From: Roseovarius sp. MMSF_3350
GTDB lineage: Bacteria > Pseudomonadota > Alphaproteobacteria > Rhodobacterales > Rhodobacteraceae
NCBI RefSeq assembly: GCF_030733425.1
Contig: NZ_JASHIZ010000011.1
Span: forward strand, 80,192-144,191
Length of the DNA: 64,000 bases
Reading direction: 5' to 3'
The notes beneath the pieces are model-generated. The model saw only the letters and a list, made by a program, of their open reading frames with translations, was not told the DNA's origin and ran no database searches. A program made the translations under genes and the position numbers. Of the stretch, positions 25,934 through 35,448 are shown piece after piece; within the stretch, counting starts at the first letter, position 1; every line of letters begins with the position of its first letter.

Positions 25934-26836
25934 ATGAGTGTCTCCTTGGGCATACGGGTGTCGCGTCGCTGGCCTGAACCGCGCGCCATCTTGACCTTGA
26001 TCAAGCCGATCACGTGGTTCCCTCCGGTCTGGGCGTATCTTTGCGGCGTCGTTTCCAGCGGCATTCCGGTGATGTCGGCGCCGTGGCTGGTCCTAATAGG
26101 CGTTGTGCTGGCAGGACCCGTTGTATGCGGCATGAGCCAGGCGGCCAACGACTGGTGCGACCGGCATGTGGACGCCATCAACGAGCCGCACCGCCCGATC
26201 CCCTCTGGGCGCATTCCGGGCCGATGGGGTCTTTGGATCGCCCTGGTCATGAGCGGCATGGCGATGGCGCTCGGGGCGACGCTGGGCCCGTGGGGCTTTG
26301 GCGCGACGGTATTTGGCGTGCTGGCGGCCTGGGCCTATTCGGCCGAGCCTGTCCGGCTCAAGAAATCGGGCTGGTGGGGGCCGGGCCTGGTGGCGCTGTG
26401 TTATGAAGGTCTGCCGTGGTTCACCGGCGCCGCGGTGCTGTCGGCAGGTGCGCCGACCTGGCAAATCGTGGTGCTGGCGCTGCTTTATGCCGTGGGCGCA
26501 CACGGGATCATGACACTCAACGATTTCAAGGCGCTGGAGGGCGACAGGCAGACGGGCGTGAACTCCCTGCCTGTCACGCTGGGGCCGGAGCGTGCGGCGC
26601 GCGTGGCGTGCTGGGTCATGGCAGTGCCGCAGGTTGCAGTGATCGCTCTGCTGGCGGGGTGGGGGCAGGTGTCTCACGCCGCTGCCATCGCGGCATTGCT
26701 GGTGGTACAGCTTTGGGCAATGCGCGTGATGCTGGCCGAACCCAAGGGCCGCGCGCCCTGGTACAACGGCACGGGCGTGACCCTGTACGTCAGTGGCATG
26801 ATGGTTGCAGCCTTCGCAGTGAGGGGGCTGGTATGA
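25934..26836 (+). CDS. bchG: Bacteriochlorophyll synthase
   Basis: 300 residues, UbiA-type membrane prenyltransferase with about eight helices that attaches the geranylgeranyl or phytyl tail to bacteriochlorophyllide a. The first Asp-rich motif is NDWCDRHVDAINEPHRP, the second LNDFKALEGDRQTGVNSLP. KPITWFPPVWAYLCG is the family N-terminus, supporting the start. No Shine-Dalgarno sequence precedes the ATG because a PpsR site occupies that spot. It overlaps the next gene by four bases. Confidence 0.95.
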   Translation: MSVSLGIRVSRRWPEPRAILTLIKPITWFPPVWAYLCGVVSSGIPVMSAPWLVLIGVVLAGPVVCGMSQAANDWCDRHVDAINEPHRPIPSGRIPGRWGLWIALVMSGMAMALGATLGPWGFGATVFGVLAAWAYSAEPVRLKKSGWWGPGLVALCYEGLPWFTGAAVLSAGAPTWQIVVLALLYAVGAHGIMTLNDFKALEGDRQTGVNSLPVTLGPERAARVACWVMAVPQVAVIALLAGWGQVSHAAAIAALLVVQLWAMRVMLAEPKGRAPWYNGTGVTLYVSGMMVAAFAVRGLV

Positions 26837-28083
26837 CACTGGGATGGGGCGGTATCGCACGGCTTTGCCTCGCCAACATGGCGATCGGCGGGATGGCCGC
26901 ACTGCCGGTGAACCTGTTCAACCGGCTGATGACGGTGGAACTTGCCCTGCCCGCGCTGCTCCCCGGGTTTCTGGTGGCGCTGCATTATGCCGTACAACTG
27001 TCGCGGCCTGTCTGGGGGCACAGGTCGGATGCGCGAGGCGGGCGGACGCCTTTCATCCTGGGCGGAACACTTGTGGTGGGAGCAGGGTTGGTCCTGACGG
27101 CTTGGGCGATTGCCTTTGCGCCGAGCATGCAGGTTGCGATTGCGGTGTGGATCCTGGCCTATGCGCTGATCGGATTCGGGATCGGCGCGGCTGGCACGTC
27201 GTTTTTGGCGCTGCTGGCGACGGCGGCACCGGACGAGAAGAAGGGGGCGGCTGCCACCTTTGCATGGCTTATGCTGATCGCGGGGGCGATTGCGGCCTCG
27301 GTTGGGGCGGGGATCGCGCTGAAACCATACAGCCCGGAGCGCCTGATGATGGTGGTGCCGGTCGTGGCGGCGGCCTGTTTCGTGGCTGCGCTGATCGCGA
27401 CGTGGGGCGTCGAGCGGCGGCTGGGGTCTGTGCCTGCGCCGCAGGAGACCAAATTGGTCCCGGCCCTGCGGGCAACGTGGGAAGACCCGGCGGCGCGGGC
27501 CTTTACCGGGTTCGTGTTCCTGTCGATCCTTGCATTCTACCTGAGCGAACTGGTGCTGGAGCCTTTCGCAGGACATATTCATGGTCTGAGCCCGGATGAA
27601 TCGACCAAGCTGTCGGGCGGCAAGGATGGCGCCGCGCTTCTGGGCATGCTGTTAGCGGGGGCCTTTTCGACCTTCGGGATGGGCGGTCTCAGGGCATGGG
27701 CCGTGACAGGCTGCGTCGTTTCGGCTTTGGGCTTGCTGGGGCTTGGCGCAGGGGGCGCGCTGGTACCGTTCACGGTGATCCTGGGGCTTGGCAACGGCCT
27801 TTTTGTGGTGGGGGCCATCGGGTCGATGATGCGGCTGGCGGCGGCGCAGGAAGGGGCGACCGGCACGCGGATGGGCGTCTTCGGCGCGGCGCAGGCCGTC
27901 GCCGCCGGACTGGCCGGGCTGATTGCCACGGGTACGCTGGACGCGGCCCGTACGATGATGAGCGACGGGGCGGCCTATGCTGCCGTTTTTGGCCTTGAGG
28001 CCGTCCTTTTCTTGGCCGCCGCGCTGGTGGCGGTGCGCATCCTGCACCGGCCGCCCGCGCCGCTGCTGCAACCGGGAGAATGA
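26833..28083 (+). CDS. PucC/LhaA-family transporter (BCH2) between bchG and bchP
   Basis: 416 residues, about twelve membrane helices, a member of the BCH2/PucC major-facilitator family and a paralogue of the LhaA gene at 13181-14620. Recognised segments are LFNRLMTVELALPALLPG and RPVWGHRSDARGGRTPFILGG. Genes at this position between bchG and bchP (orf428 in Rhodobacter capsulatus) are thought to handle bacteriochlorophyll delivery, which is not firmly proven. The ATG at 26833 overlaps the bchG stop and has GAGGGGG upstream. Confidence 0.88.
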   Translation: MTLGWGGIARLCLANMAIGGMAALPVNLFNRLMTVELALPALLPGFLVALHYAVQLSRPVWGHRSDARGGRTPFILGGTLVVGAGLVLTAWAIAFAPSMQVAIAVWILAYALIGFGIGAAGTSFLALLATAAPDEKKGAAATFAWLMLIAGAIAASVGAGIALKPYSPERLMMVVPVVAAACFVAALIATWGVERRLGSVPAPQETKLVPALRATWEDPAARAFTGFVFLSILAFYLSELVLEPFAGHIHGLSPDESTKLSGGKDGAALLGMLLAGAFSTFGMGGLRAWAVTGCVVSALGLLGLGAGGALVPFTVILGLGNGLFVVGAIGSMMRLAAAQEGATGTRMGVFGAAQAVAAGLAGLIATGTLDAARTMMSDGAAYAAVFGLEAVLFLAAALVAVRILHRPPAPLLQPGE

Positions 28084-28086
28084 ACC

Positions 28087-29265
28087 ATGTATGACGTTGT
28101 GGTGGTGGGAGGCGGGCCGAGCGGGGCCACGGCGGCCGAAGACCTGGCGCGGTCGGGCCACAAGGTGGCGCTGCTGGACAGGGCCGGACGGATCAAGCCT
28201 TGCGGAGGAGCGATCCCGCCGCGGCTGATTGCGGATTTTGACATTCCCGAGGCTCTGCTGGTGGCCAAGATCACCACCGCGCGGATGATCTCGCCTACCG
28301 GGCGCAAGGTGGATATCCCGATCGAGAACGGGTTCGTCGGCATGGTGGATCGCGAGGATTTCGATGAGTTCCTTCGTGCCCGGGCCGAGGAGGCCGGCGC
28401 AGTGTGCGCCACCGGGACTTACCGGCGCATCGCGCGGGAGGACGGACAAACCCGGGTGATCTATCGTGACAAGGTCAGCGGCAACGAGCGGGAGCTGCCC
28501 TGCAGGCTGGTAATCGGCGCCGACGGGGCGCGGTCGAACGTCGCGCGGGACGAGGTCGAGGGCGGGGACCGAATTCCCTATGTCATCGCCTATCACGAGA
28601 TCATCGCCGCCCCGGTTGCGGTGGGAGAATACGACCCGACTCGCTGCGACGTCATCTATGACGGCAGGATTTCCCCGGATTTCTATGGCTGGGTCTTCCC
28701 GCATGGCAAGTCGGCCAGTGTCGGCATGGGCTCGATGGTGCGGGAGGTGGACGTGAAACAGGCCACCGCCGATCTGCGTTTGGCGAGTGGGCTGGCGGGG
28801 TGCGAGACGATCCGCAAGGAAGGTGCGCCAATTCCTCTGAAACCACTTGACCGTTGGGACAACGGTCGCGACGTGGTGCTGGCCGGGGATGCGGCCGGCG
28901 TGGTCGCGCCCAGTTCCGGTGAAGGCATCTACTATGCCATGGCAGGCGGGCGCGTTGCGGCCACGGCAGCGGCGGCGACACTGGCCTCGGGGCGGGTCAA
29001 GGATCTGCGGCTGGCGCGGCAGCTGTTCATGAAAGAGCACAAGACGGTGTTCCGGGTGCTGGCCTCCATGCAGAATGCCTATTACAAGTCGGACGAGCGG
29101 CGCGAACGGTTCGTGTCGCTGTGCCATGATATCGACGTGCAGCGTCTGACCTTCGAGGCGTATATGAACAAGAAACTGGTAAAGGCCCGGCCCATGGCCC
29201 ACCTGAAGATCGGGTTGAAGAACCTGGCACATCTAACGCGGCTGGTGCCGGCGGCCTATACATGA
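28087..29265 (+). CDS. bchP: Geranylgeranyl (bacterio)chlorophyll reductase
   Basis: 392 residues. A flavoprotein that reduces the geranylgeranyl tail to phytyl. The FAD loop VVVGGGPSGATAAEDLARSG at the N-terminus, KPCGGAIPPRL near residue 40 and the second FAD motif VVLAGDAAGVVAPSSGEGI are diagnostic. It follows the transporter after 3 bases and overlaps idi (ATGA). Confidence 0.96.
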   Translation: MYDVVVVGGGPSGATAAEDLARSGHKVALLDRAGRIKPCGGAIPPRLIADFDIPEALLVAKITTARMISPTGRKVDIPIENGFVGMVDREDFDEFLRARAEEAGAVCATGTYRRIAREDGQTRVIYRDKVSGNERELPCRLVIGADGARSNVARDEVEGGDRIPYVIAYHEIIAAPVAVGEYDPTRCDVIYDGRISPDFYGWVFPHGKSASVGMGSMVREVDVKQATADLRLASGLAGCETIRKEGAPIPLKPLDRWDNGRDVVLAGDAAGVVAPSSGEGIYYAMAGGRVAATAAAATLASGRVKDLRLARQLFMKEHKTVFRVLASMQNAYYKSDERRERFVSLCHDIDVQRLTFEAYMNKKLVKARPMAHLKIGLKNLAHLTRLVPAAYT

Positions 29266-29819
29266 GCGTGATGATCCCGACATGGGTCGGCGCCGATCTG
29301 GTGGCCGTCGAGAAGCTGGAAGCACATGAGCGCGGGTTGCGGCACAAGGCGGTGTCGGTTTTCGTGCTGTGCGGCAACGAGGTGCTGATCCAGCGGCGGG
29401 CGTTGGGCAAGTACCATACGCCGGGTCTTTGGGCGAACACCTGCTGCACCCATCCGCATTGGGGCGAGGACCCGGAAGCCTGCGCGCATCGCCGGCTGAA
29501 GGAGGAACTGGCCATCGAGGGCCTGGCGCTGGATTATCGCGACCAGCTGGAATATCGCGCCGATGTGGGCAACGGAATGGTAGAGCACGAGGTTGTCGAC
29601 GTGTTCGTGGCCTCGGTCCCGGAACGGATTGCCGCGCGGCCGAATCCGTCGGAAGTGATGGACACCGCCTGGGCCGATCTTGACGCGCTGGCGGAGTGGG
29701 CGCGCAGTATGCCGGAGATCTACACGCCGTGGCTTCGCATCTACCTCGAAGAACATGCAGCGCAGATCTTCGGGAGGGCGGAGAGCTGGTCTGATCCGGC
29801 AAGGGTTCGTTTCAAATAG
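29262..29819 (+). CDS. idi: Isopentenyl-diphosphate delta-isomerase, type I
   Basis: 185 residues. A Nudix-fold enzyme interconverting IPP and DMAPP. The active-site Cys lies in LWANTCCTHPHWGED, and the Nudix-type helix RRLKEELAIEG and the EYRADVGNGMVEHEVVDVF segment supply metal ligands. Fusion-like coupling to bchP by an ATGA overlap matches other Rhodobacteraceae clusters, where it boosts prenyl supply for the pigment tail. Last gene of this operon; no clear hairpin follows. Confidence 0.95.
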   Translation: MSVMIPTWVGADLVAVEKLEAHERGLRHKAVSVFVLCGNEVLIQRRALGKYHTPGLWANTCCTHPHWGEDPEACAHRRLKEELAIEGLALDYRDQLEYRADVGNGMVEHEVVDVFVASVPERIAARPNPSEVMDTAWADLDALAEWARSMPEIYTPWLRIYLEEHAAQIFGRAESWSDPARVRFK

Positions 29820-29878
29820 ACATCCGGCGCGCGTCTTGATTTAGTCCGGCGCGATTGGCGGCCGAAGATGGAGCGCAC

Positions 29879-30769
29879 GTGCTTGACCTCAAAGACCTGC
29901 AATTTCTGACCGCGCTGGCGCGGCAGAAGCATTTTGCCCGCGCCGCCGAGGAATGCGGCGTGTCGCAGCCTGCATTCTCAATGCGGATCGCCAAGCTGGA
30001 AGAGCATCTGGAGACAAAGATCGTTCACCGGGGCAATCGGTTTCAGGGGCTGACGCCGGACGGGGAAAGCATTGTGCGCCATGCGCTTCAGATCCTTGAG
30101 GACGTCAAGCGGCTGGAAACCGAGTTCAGCGCCGAGCCGGGCGACGTCACGGGCGTGCTGTCGCTGGCGGCGATACCGACAGCTGCGGCGCTTGCGGCGA
30201 AGACGGTGATCCGGCTGCGAGAGGCAAACCCAGGCATCACGGTGCGGGTCAAGACGATGAACTCGCTGGCGATTCTGCACGGGCTTGAGGCTGGCACCTA
30301 CGATGCCGGGATAACCTATACCGACAGCGCCAATTCCGAGAGCGCGATCCACAGCTTTTTGAGCGTGACGCCGATTGACGACGAGCAATACGTGCTGCTG
30401 GTGCCCGCCGGGATGGTCGAGGAGGGCAAGACAGAGATCACCTGGAAGGAGGCCGGCGCCTTGCCGCTGTGCCTGCTGGAGCCGGGAATGCAGAACCGGC
30501 ATATCATCGACACGGTGTTCCAGGAGGTGGGCACGCGTCCGCGAGTCGTGGCGGAATTGTCGGGCCTGACCGCGGGGGTTGTGATGGCCATCCAGGGCGC
30601 GGCGGCAACGGTGGTTCCCAAGGTGCTGGTCGAGAATACCGGTGCGCCGCGGTCGGTGCGCATCCTGCCGCTGGTGGAGCCTGAGGTGCACAAATCGCTC
30701 AGCCTGGTGACCGCGGACAGAGGTCCGGCGCTGCGCACGGTACAGGCCCTGAAAGAGGTCCTGCAATAA
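29879..30769 (+). CDS. LysR-family regulator, probable formate dehydrogenase regulator
   Basis: 296 residues from a GTG with GGAG upstream. A TTG start at 29855 is possible but weak. The N-terminal winged helix contains KHFARAAEECGVSQPAFSMRIAKLE; the effector domain spans about 90-290. It is transcribed in the same direction as the formate dehydrogenase genes 86 bases downstream. LysR genes (FdsR in Cupriavidus) often precede fds operons, so control of formate dehydrogenase is inferred. It may instead belong to the broad OxyR-like group. The base use is like its neighbours. Confidence 0.8.
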   Translation: MLDLKDLQFLTALARQKHFARAAEECGVSQPAFSMRIAKLEEHLETKIVHRGNRFQGLTPDGESIVRHALQILEDVKRLETEFSAEPGDVTGVLSLAAIPTAAALAAKTVIRLREANPGITVRVKTMNSLAILHGLEAGTYDAGITYTDSANSESAIHSFLSVTPIDDEQYVLLVPAGMVEEGKTEITWKEAGALPLCLLEPGMQNRHIIDTVFQEVGTRPRVVAELSGLTAGVVMAIQGAAATVVPKVLVENTGAPRSVRILPLVEPEVHKSLSLVTADRGPALRTVQALKEVLQ

Positions 30770-30790
30770 GGCCTGCTTATCGTGGGTTTG

Positions 30791-30814
30791 AATCATACGA
30801 TTTTTGATTGCGTA
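30791..30814 (+). promoter_or_regulatory. Candidate LysR operator upstream of formate dehydrogenase
   Basis: Two interleaved inverted repeats lie in an AT-rich stretch 42-65 bases before the formate dehydrogenase start: AATCA-N9-TGATT (30791-30809) and TACG-N11-CGTA (30796-30814). This geometry suits a LysR dimer. The identity of the binder is inference. Confidence 0.45.
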
Positions 30815-30855
30815 ATGCATGCTTTAGTATCCCGGAAGCAACGGGAGGACCGATC

Positions 30856-32541
30856 ATGGCATTGGACGATCGCAGCGGCGTATGGAAATCTGGCAAGGGC
30901 AAGGGGCGGCATACGCCCAAGGGCCGGCAGCTGGAAGACCAGGCCTGGGAAGAAGTACGCGACCTTCTGGGGGATGCGCCCCGGCGGCGTGACCTGCTGA
31001 TAGAATACCTGCACCTGATTCAGGACAAATATGGCCACCTTTCGGCGGCGCATCTGCGCGCGCTGGCAGAGGAAATGCGCATCTCGCAGGCCGAAGTCTA
31101 TGAAGTCGCAACATTTTACGCGCATTTCGACGTGATCAAGGAAGGCGAGGTTCCACCCCCTGCGCTGACCATCCGGGTCTGCGATTCGCTCTCGTGCGAG
31201 CTGGCCGGGGCACAGCAGCTTAAAGCGGCGCTGGAGGATGGCATGGACCCTTCCGAAGTCCGCGTTTTGCGCGCGCCCTGCATGGGCCGCTGCGACACGG
31301 CCCCGGTGCTGGAACTGGGCCACAATCACATCGACAACGCGACGGTTGAAAAGGTAGAGGCCGCGATCGCCGCGGATGACACCCACGCGCACATCCCCGA
31401 TTACGAAGATTTCGCGGCCTACAAGGCCGATGGCGGCTATGAAAAGCTGGCGGAAATCCGCAAGAATGGCGATTTCGAGACCATTCAGCAGACCCTGCTC
31501 GATTCGGGGCTGCGCGGTCTGGGCGGCGCTGGTTTCCCTTCGGGCAAAAAATGGGGCTTCGTGCGGGCCGAAGCCGGGCCGCGATACCTGGCCGTCAACG
31601 GCGACGAGGGCGAGCCCGGCACGTTCAAGGACCGTTACTATCTGGAGCGTACGCCGCACCTTTTCCTTGAGGGGATGCTGATCGCCGCCTGGGCGGTCGA
31701 GGCGAAGACCTGCTTCATCTACATGCGCGACGAATATCCCGCCGTGCTCAAGATCCTCGCCAAGGAGATCAAGGCGCTGGAAGAGGCGGGCATTGTCGAG
31801 GAAGGCTATATCGAACTGCGCCGCGGCGCGGGGGCCTATATCTGCGGCGAAGAAAGCGCGATGATCGAATCGATCGAAGGCAAGCGCGGCCTGCCGCGAC
31901 ACCGCCCGCCTTTCGTGGCGCAGGTCGGCGTCTACAACAAGCCGACGCTGGTGAACAATGTCGAGACGCTCTACTGGGTGACCCGCGTTCTGCGCGAAGG
32001 CGGCGAGATCCTGTCGGGCGTCGAGAAGAACGAGCGCAAGGGCCTGAGGTCCTTCTCGGTCTCTGGCCGGGTGAAGAACCCGGGCGTGCACTTGCTGCCC
32101 GCCGGGTCGACCATCCTGGATATCGTGGAGGCCGCCGGCGGGATGCTGGACGGTCACACGCTGAAGGCCTACCAGCCGGGCGGTCCGTCCTCGGGGCTGC
32201 TGCCCGCGCATATGGATGACGTGCCGCTGGATTTCGACATGTTGCAGCCGCATGGCAGCTTCATCGGCTCGGCTGCCGTTGTGATCCTGTCGGACAAGGA
32301 CAGCGCCAAGGAAGCCGCCATTAACATGCTGAAGTTCTTCGAGGACGAAAGCTGTGGCCAGTGCACGCCGTGCCGCGTGGGCTGCGAAAAGGCCGTCAAG
32401 CTGATGCAGGCGGACAAGTGGGACCAGTCACTGCTGGAGGAGCTGAGCCAGACCATGGTGGATGCCTCCATCTGTGGCCTAGGGCAGGCGGCGCCCAACC
32501 CCATTCGCCTGACGATGAAACATTTCCCGGACGAGGTGTAA
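30856..32541 (+). CDS. NAD-dependent formate dehydrogenase, fused FdsG-FdsB (beta) subunit
   Basis: 561 residues. Residues about 30-150 are NuoE/FdsG-like with a [2Fe-2S] site (Cys109, 114, 142, 146). The rest is NuoF/FdsB-like: FMN loop GLRGLGGAGFPSGKKW, NADH segment NGDEGEPGTFKDR, and a [4Fe-4S] motif ESCGQCTPCRVGC plus a later Cys in SICGLG. It passes electrons from formate to NAD+. The fusion resembles the beta subunit of the two-subunit FDH1 of Methylorubrum extorquens rather than the split fdsG/fdsB of Rhodobacter capsulatus. The ATG at 30856 has GGGAGG upstream. Confidence 0.92.
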   Translation: MALDDRSGVWKSGKGKGRHTPKGRQLEDQAWEEVRDLLGDAPRRRDLLIEYLHLIQDKYGHLSAAHLRALAEEMRISQAEVYEVATFYAHFDVIKEGEVPPPALTIRVCDSLSCELAGAQQLKAALEDGMDPSEVRVLRAPCMGRCDTAPVLELGHNHIDNATVEKVEAAIAADDTHAHIPDYEDFAAYKADGGYEKLAEIRKNGDFETIQQTLLDSGLRGLGGAGFPSGKKWGFVRAEAGPRYLAVNGDEGEPGTFKDRYYLERTPHLFLEGMLIAAWAVEAKTCFIYMRDEYPAVLKILAKEIKALEEAGIVEEGYIELRRGAGAYICGEESAMIESIEGKRGLPRHRPPFVAQVGVYNKPTLVNNVETLYWVTRVLREGGEILSGVEKNERKGLRSFSVSGRVKNPGVHLLPAGSTILDIVEAAGGMLDGHTLKAYQPGGPSSGLLPAHMDDVPLDFDMLQPHGSFIGSAAVVILSDKDSAKEAAINMLKFFEDESCGQCTPCRVGCEKAVKLMQADKWDQSLLEELSQTMVDASICGLGQAAPNPIRLTMKHFPDEV

Positions 32542-32544
32542 GAC

Positions 32545-35307
32545 ATGACCGACAAGATCAAGTTCACACTCGATGGCAAGGAAGTCGAAGCCGAAAAGGG
32601 CATGACCATATGGGAAGTGGCCAATGGCCGGGGTCTGAAGATCCCGCACCTGTGCCACAAGCCCGCGCCAGGGTACCGCCCCGATGGCAACTGCCGCGCC
32701 TGCATGGTCGAGGTCGAGGGCGAGCGGAACCTCGTGGCCTCGTGCATTCGAGAGCCCAGCGAAGGCATGAACGTCACGACCAACTCGAACCGTGCCGCGA
32801 CCGCGCGCAAGATGGTGATGGAAATGCTGGTGGCCGACCAGCCCGAGCCCGAGAAGGCGCATGACAAGTCGAGCCACTTTTGGGACATGGCGAAGCTGGC
32901 CGGCGTGTCGGAAAGCCGCCTGCCCAGGCTGGAGCAGGACCGCGTGCCGCTTCTGGATGACAGCCACGTCGCGATGAGCGTCAACCTGGATGCCTGCATT
33001 CAGTGCAACCTGTGCGTTCGCGCCTGCCGCGAAGTTCAGGTCAATGACGTGATCGGCATGGCCGGACGTGGTCATGACAGCTTTCCCACCTTCGATTTCG
33101 ACGACCCGATGGGCGAAAGCACCTGTGTGGCCTGCGGCGAATGCGTGCAGGCCTGTCCGACAGGCGCGCTGATGCCCTCCACGGTGGTGGACGACGCGCA
33201 GGTGGGTGACAGTGCGGATTATGACCGCGAGGTCGAGAGCGTGTGCGCCTTCTGCGGCGTTGGCTGTCAGATCAGCATGAAGGTCAAGGACAACAAGGTG
33301 AAGTACGTCGAGGGGATCAACGGACCCGCGAACGAAGGCCGCCTGTGCGTCAAGGGCCGGTTCGGCTATGACTATATCCACCACTCGCACCGCCTGACCA
33401 AACCGCTGATCCGGCGCGAGGATGCGCCCGCGAAGGGGCTGAACGTCGATCCCGACAACTGGCAGGATTTTTTCCGCGAGGCGTCCTGGGACGAGGCGCT
33501 GGACTTCGCCGCAAACGGCCTGAAGGGCCGGGGCCGCGAGGTAGCAGGCTTCGGCAGTGCGAAGTGCACCAACGAAGAGGCGTACCTTTTCCAGAAGTTC
33601 ATCCGCCAGGGCTTTGGTCACAACAACGTGGACCACTGCACGCGGCTGTGCCACGCCTCGTCGGTTGCGGCGCTGATCGAGAACGTCGGCTCGGGCGCGG
33701 TGACCGCGACCTTCAACGAGATCGAGAATGCCGACGTGGCGATCATCATCGGGGCCAACCCGATCGAGAACCACCCCGTTGCGGCCACCTATTTCAAGCA
33801 GTTCACCAAGCGCGGTGGCAAGCTGATCGTGATGGACCCGCGCGGTGTTGGCATGAAGCGGTTCGCCAGCCACATGCTGCAGTTCAAACCGGGCGCGGAC
33901 GTGTCCATGCTGAACGCGATCATGCATGTGATCGTCGAGGAAGAGCTTTACGACAAGCAGTATATCGAGGCCTTCACCGAGAATTGGGAGGCCGAGAAGG
34001 CGCATCTGGCGCAATTCCCGCCCGAGAAGATGGAAGAGCTCTGCGGCATCCCCGCCGAGACCCTGCGGGAGGTCGCTCGCGAGTTTGCCACGGCGCAGTC
34101 CGGCATGATCTTCTGGGGAATGGGCGTCAGCCAGCATATCCACGGCACGGATAATTCCCGCTGCCTGATCTCATTGGCGCTGATGTGCGGTCATGTGGGG
34201 CGGCCGGGCACGGGTCTGCACCCGCTGCGCGGCCAGAACAACGTGCAGGGCGCGTCCGACGCGGGCCTCATCCCGATGTTCCTGCCCGACTATCTTTCGG
34301 TCACGGATGACGGCGTGCGCAAGGCGTTCACCGAGGTTTGGGAATCCGGCGATTTCAGCAGCGAGAAGGGCCTGACAGTCACCGAGATCATGGATGCGGT
34401 GCATGATGGACAGATCAAGGCGATGTACGTGCTGGGCGAGAACCCGGCGATGAGCGACCCTGACGTGGAGCACGCCCGCGACGCGCTTGCGATGCTGGAT
34501 CACCTTGTGGTGCAAGACATCTTCATCACCGAAACGGCCAACTATGCCGACGTGATCCTGCCGGCCTCGGCCCTTTACGAGAAATCCGGCACGGTATCGA
34601 ACACCAACCGGACCGTGCAGATGCTGCGCCAGGCGGTGCCGCCGCCGGGCGAGGCAAAAGAGGACTGGTGGATCGAGGTCGAACTGGCCAAGCGCTGCGG
34701 TCTGAACTGGACCTATACCGACCCGTCGCAGGTGTTCAACGAGATGGCGATCAACATGCGCAGTCTCGACAACATCACCTGGGAACGCCTGGAAAAGGAG
34801 GCAGTGACCTACCCGTCGCTCAGCCCGGAGGACCCCGGCCAGGCCGTGGTGTTCGGCGATGCCTTCCCGCGGCCTGAAGGACGCGCCCGGTTCACTCCGG
34901 CCAGCGTGATCCCGCCCGACGATCTTCCGGATGCGGACTATCCGATGGTGCTGACCACGGGACGGCAGCTGGAGCACTGGCACACCGGATCGATGACCCG
35001 CCGGGCCAGCGTGCTGGACGCGGTGGAGCCCGAAGCCAACTGCTCGCTGCACCCCTCGACCTTGCGCAAGCTGGGGGTGGAGCCGGGCGGCATGGTGCGG
35101 ATCACCACCAAGCGCGGCTCGATCGACGTGATGGCACGGGCCGACCGTGCGATTGCGCCGGACATGGTATTCATGCCGTTCGCCTATGTCGAGGCGGCGG
35201 CGAATATCCTGACCAACCCGGCAATCGACCCCTACGGCAAGATCCCCGAGTTCAAGTACTCGGCCGTGCGAGTGGAAAAGGTCGAAGAGGCGGTGGCGGC
35301 GGAATAA
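32545..35307 (+). CDS. fdsA: Formate dehydrogenase alpha subunit (Mo/W-bis-MGD)
   Basis: 920 residues, cytoplasmic. The N-terminal [2Fe-2S] domain has Cys37, 50, 53 and 67. Two ferredoxin-type [4Fe-4S] motifs (ACIQCNLCVRAC, TCVACGECVQAC) and the catalytic-domain cluster (VCAFCGVGC ... GRLC) follow. VDHCTRLCHASS aligns Cys369-His370 with the metal ligand and neighbouring His of formate dehydrogenases. The His-Cys3 motif usually found between the first cluster and the ferredoxin domain is absent: no Cys lies between Cys67 and ACIQC. The chaperone genes fdsC/fdsD do not follow. A good terminator comes next. Confidence 0.93.
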   Translation: MTDKIKFTLDGKEVEAEKGMTIWEVANGRGLKIPHLCHKPAPGYRPDGNCRACMVEVEGERNLVASCIREPSEGMNVTTNSNRAATARKMVMEMLVADQPEPEKAHDKSSHFWDMAKLAGVSESRLPRLEQDRVPLLDDSHVAMSVNLDACIQCNLCVRACREVQVNDVIGMAGRGHDSFPTFDFDDPMGESTCVACGECVQACPTGALMPSTVVDDAQVGDSADYDREVESVCAFCGVGCQISMKVKDNKVKYVEGINGPANEGRLCVKGRFGYDYIHHSHRLTKPLIRREDAPAKGLNVDPDNWQDFFREASWDEALDFAANGLKGRGREVAGFGSAKCTNEEAYLFQKFIRQGFGHNNVDHCTRLCHASSVAALIENVGSGAVTATFNEIENADVAIIIGANPIENHPVAATYFKQFTKRGGKLIVMDPRGVGMKRFASHMLQFKPGADVSMLNAIMHVIVEEELYDKQYIEAFTENWEAEKAHLAQFPPEKMEELCGIPAETLREVAREFATAQSGMIFWGMGVSQHIHGTDNSRCLISLALMCGHVGRPGTGLHPLRGQNNVQGASDAGLIPMFLPDYLSVTDDGVRKAFTEVWESGDFSSEKGLTVTEIMDAVHDGQIKAMYVLGENPAMSDPDVEHARDALAMLDHLVVQDIFITETANYADVILPASALYEKSGTVSNTNRTVQMLRQAVPPPGEAKEDWWIEVELAKRCGLNWTYTDPSQVFNEMAINMRSLDNITWERLEKEAVTYPSLSPEDPGQAVVFGDAFPRPEGRARFTPASVIPPDDLPDADYPMVLTTGRQLEHWHTGSMTRRASVLDAVEPEANCSLHPSTLRKLGVEPGGMVRITTKRGSIDVMARADRAIAPDMVFMPFAYVEAAANILTNPAIDPYGKIPEFKYSAVRVEKVEEAVAAE

Positions 35308-35331
35308 CCCGCGCGTCAATCATCATTCGCG

Positions 35332-35363
35332 AAGGGCCGGGGCTTCCCCGGCCCTTTGCTTTT
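35332..35363 (+). terminator. Rho-independent terminator after formate dehydrogenase
   Basis: AAGGGCCGGGG-CTT-CCCCGGCCCTT forms a perfect 11-bp stem with a 3-base loop, followed by TGCTTTT, 25 bases after the fdsA stop. Confidence 0.88.
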
Positions 35364-35448
35364 GGCGCGGTCGAAACCGGGAGACACCGCGACAGAACAG
35401 CGCTTTTTCTGCACCTACAAAAGTTTACCGTTGCAACAGGCTGGTTCG

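Noticed and set aside
24337..26259. Minus-strand open frame of 640 codons over ppsR and bchG
   Set aside because: It opposes two well-supported genes and has no recognisable motif.
29855..29878. TTG start for the LysR gene
   Set aside because: The GTG at 29879 has a GGAG site at proper spacing and gives a normal LysR N-terminus.
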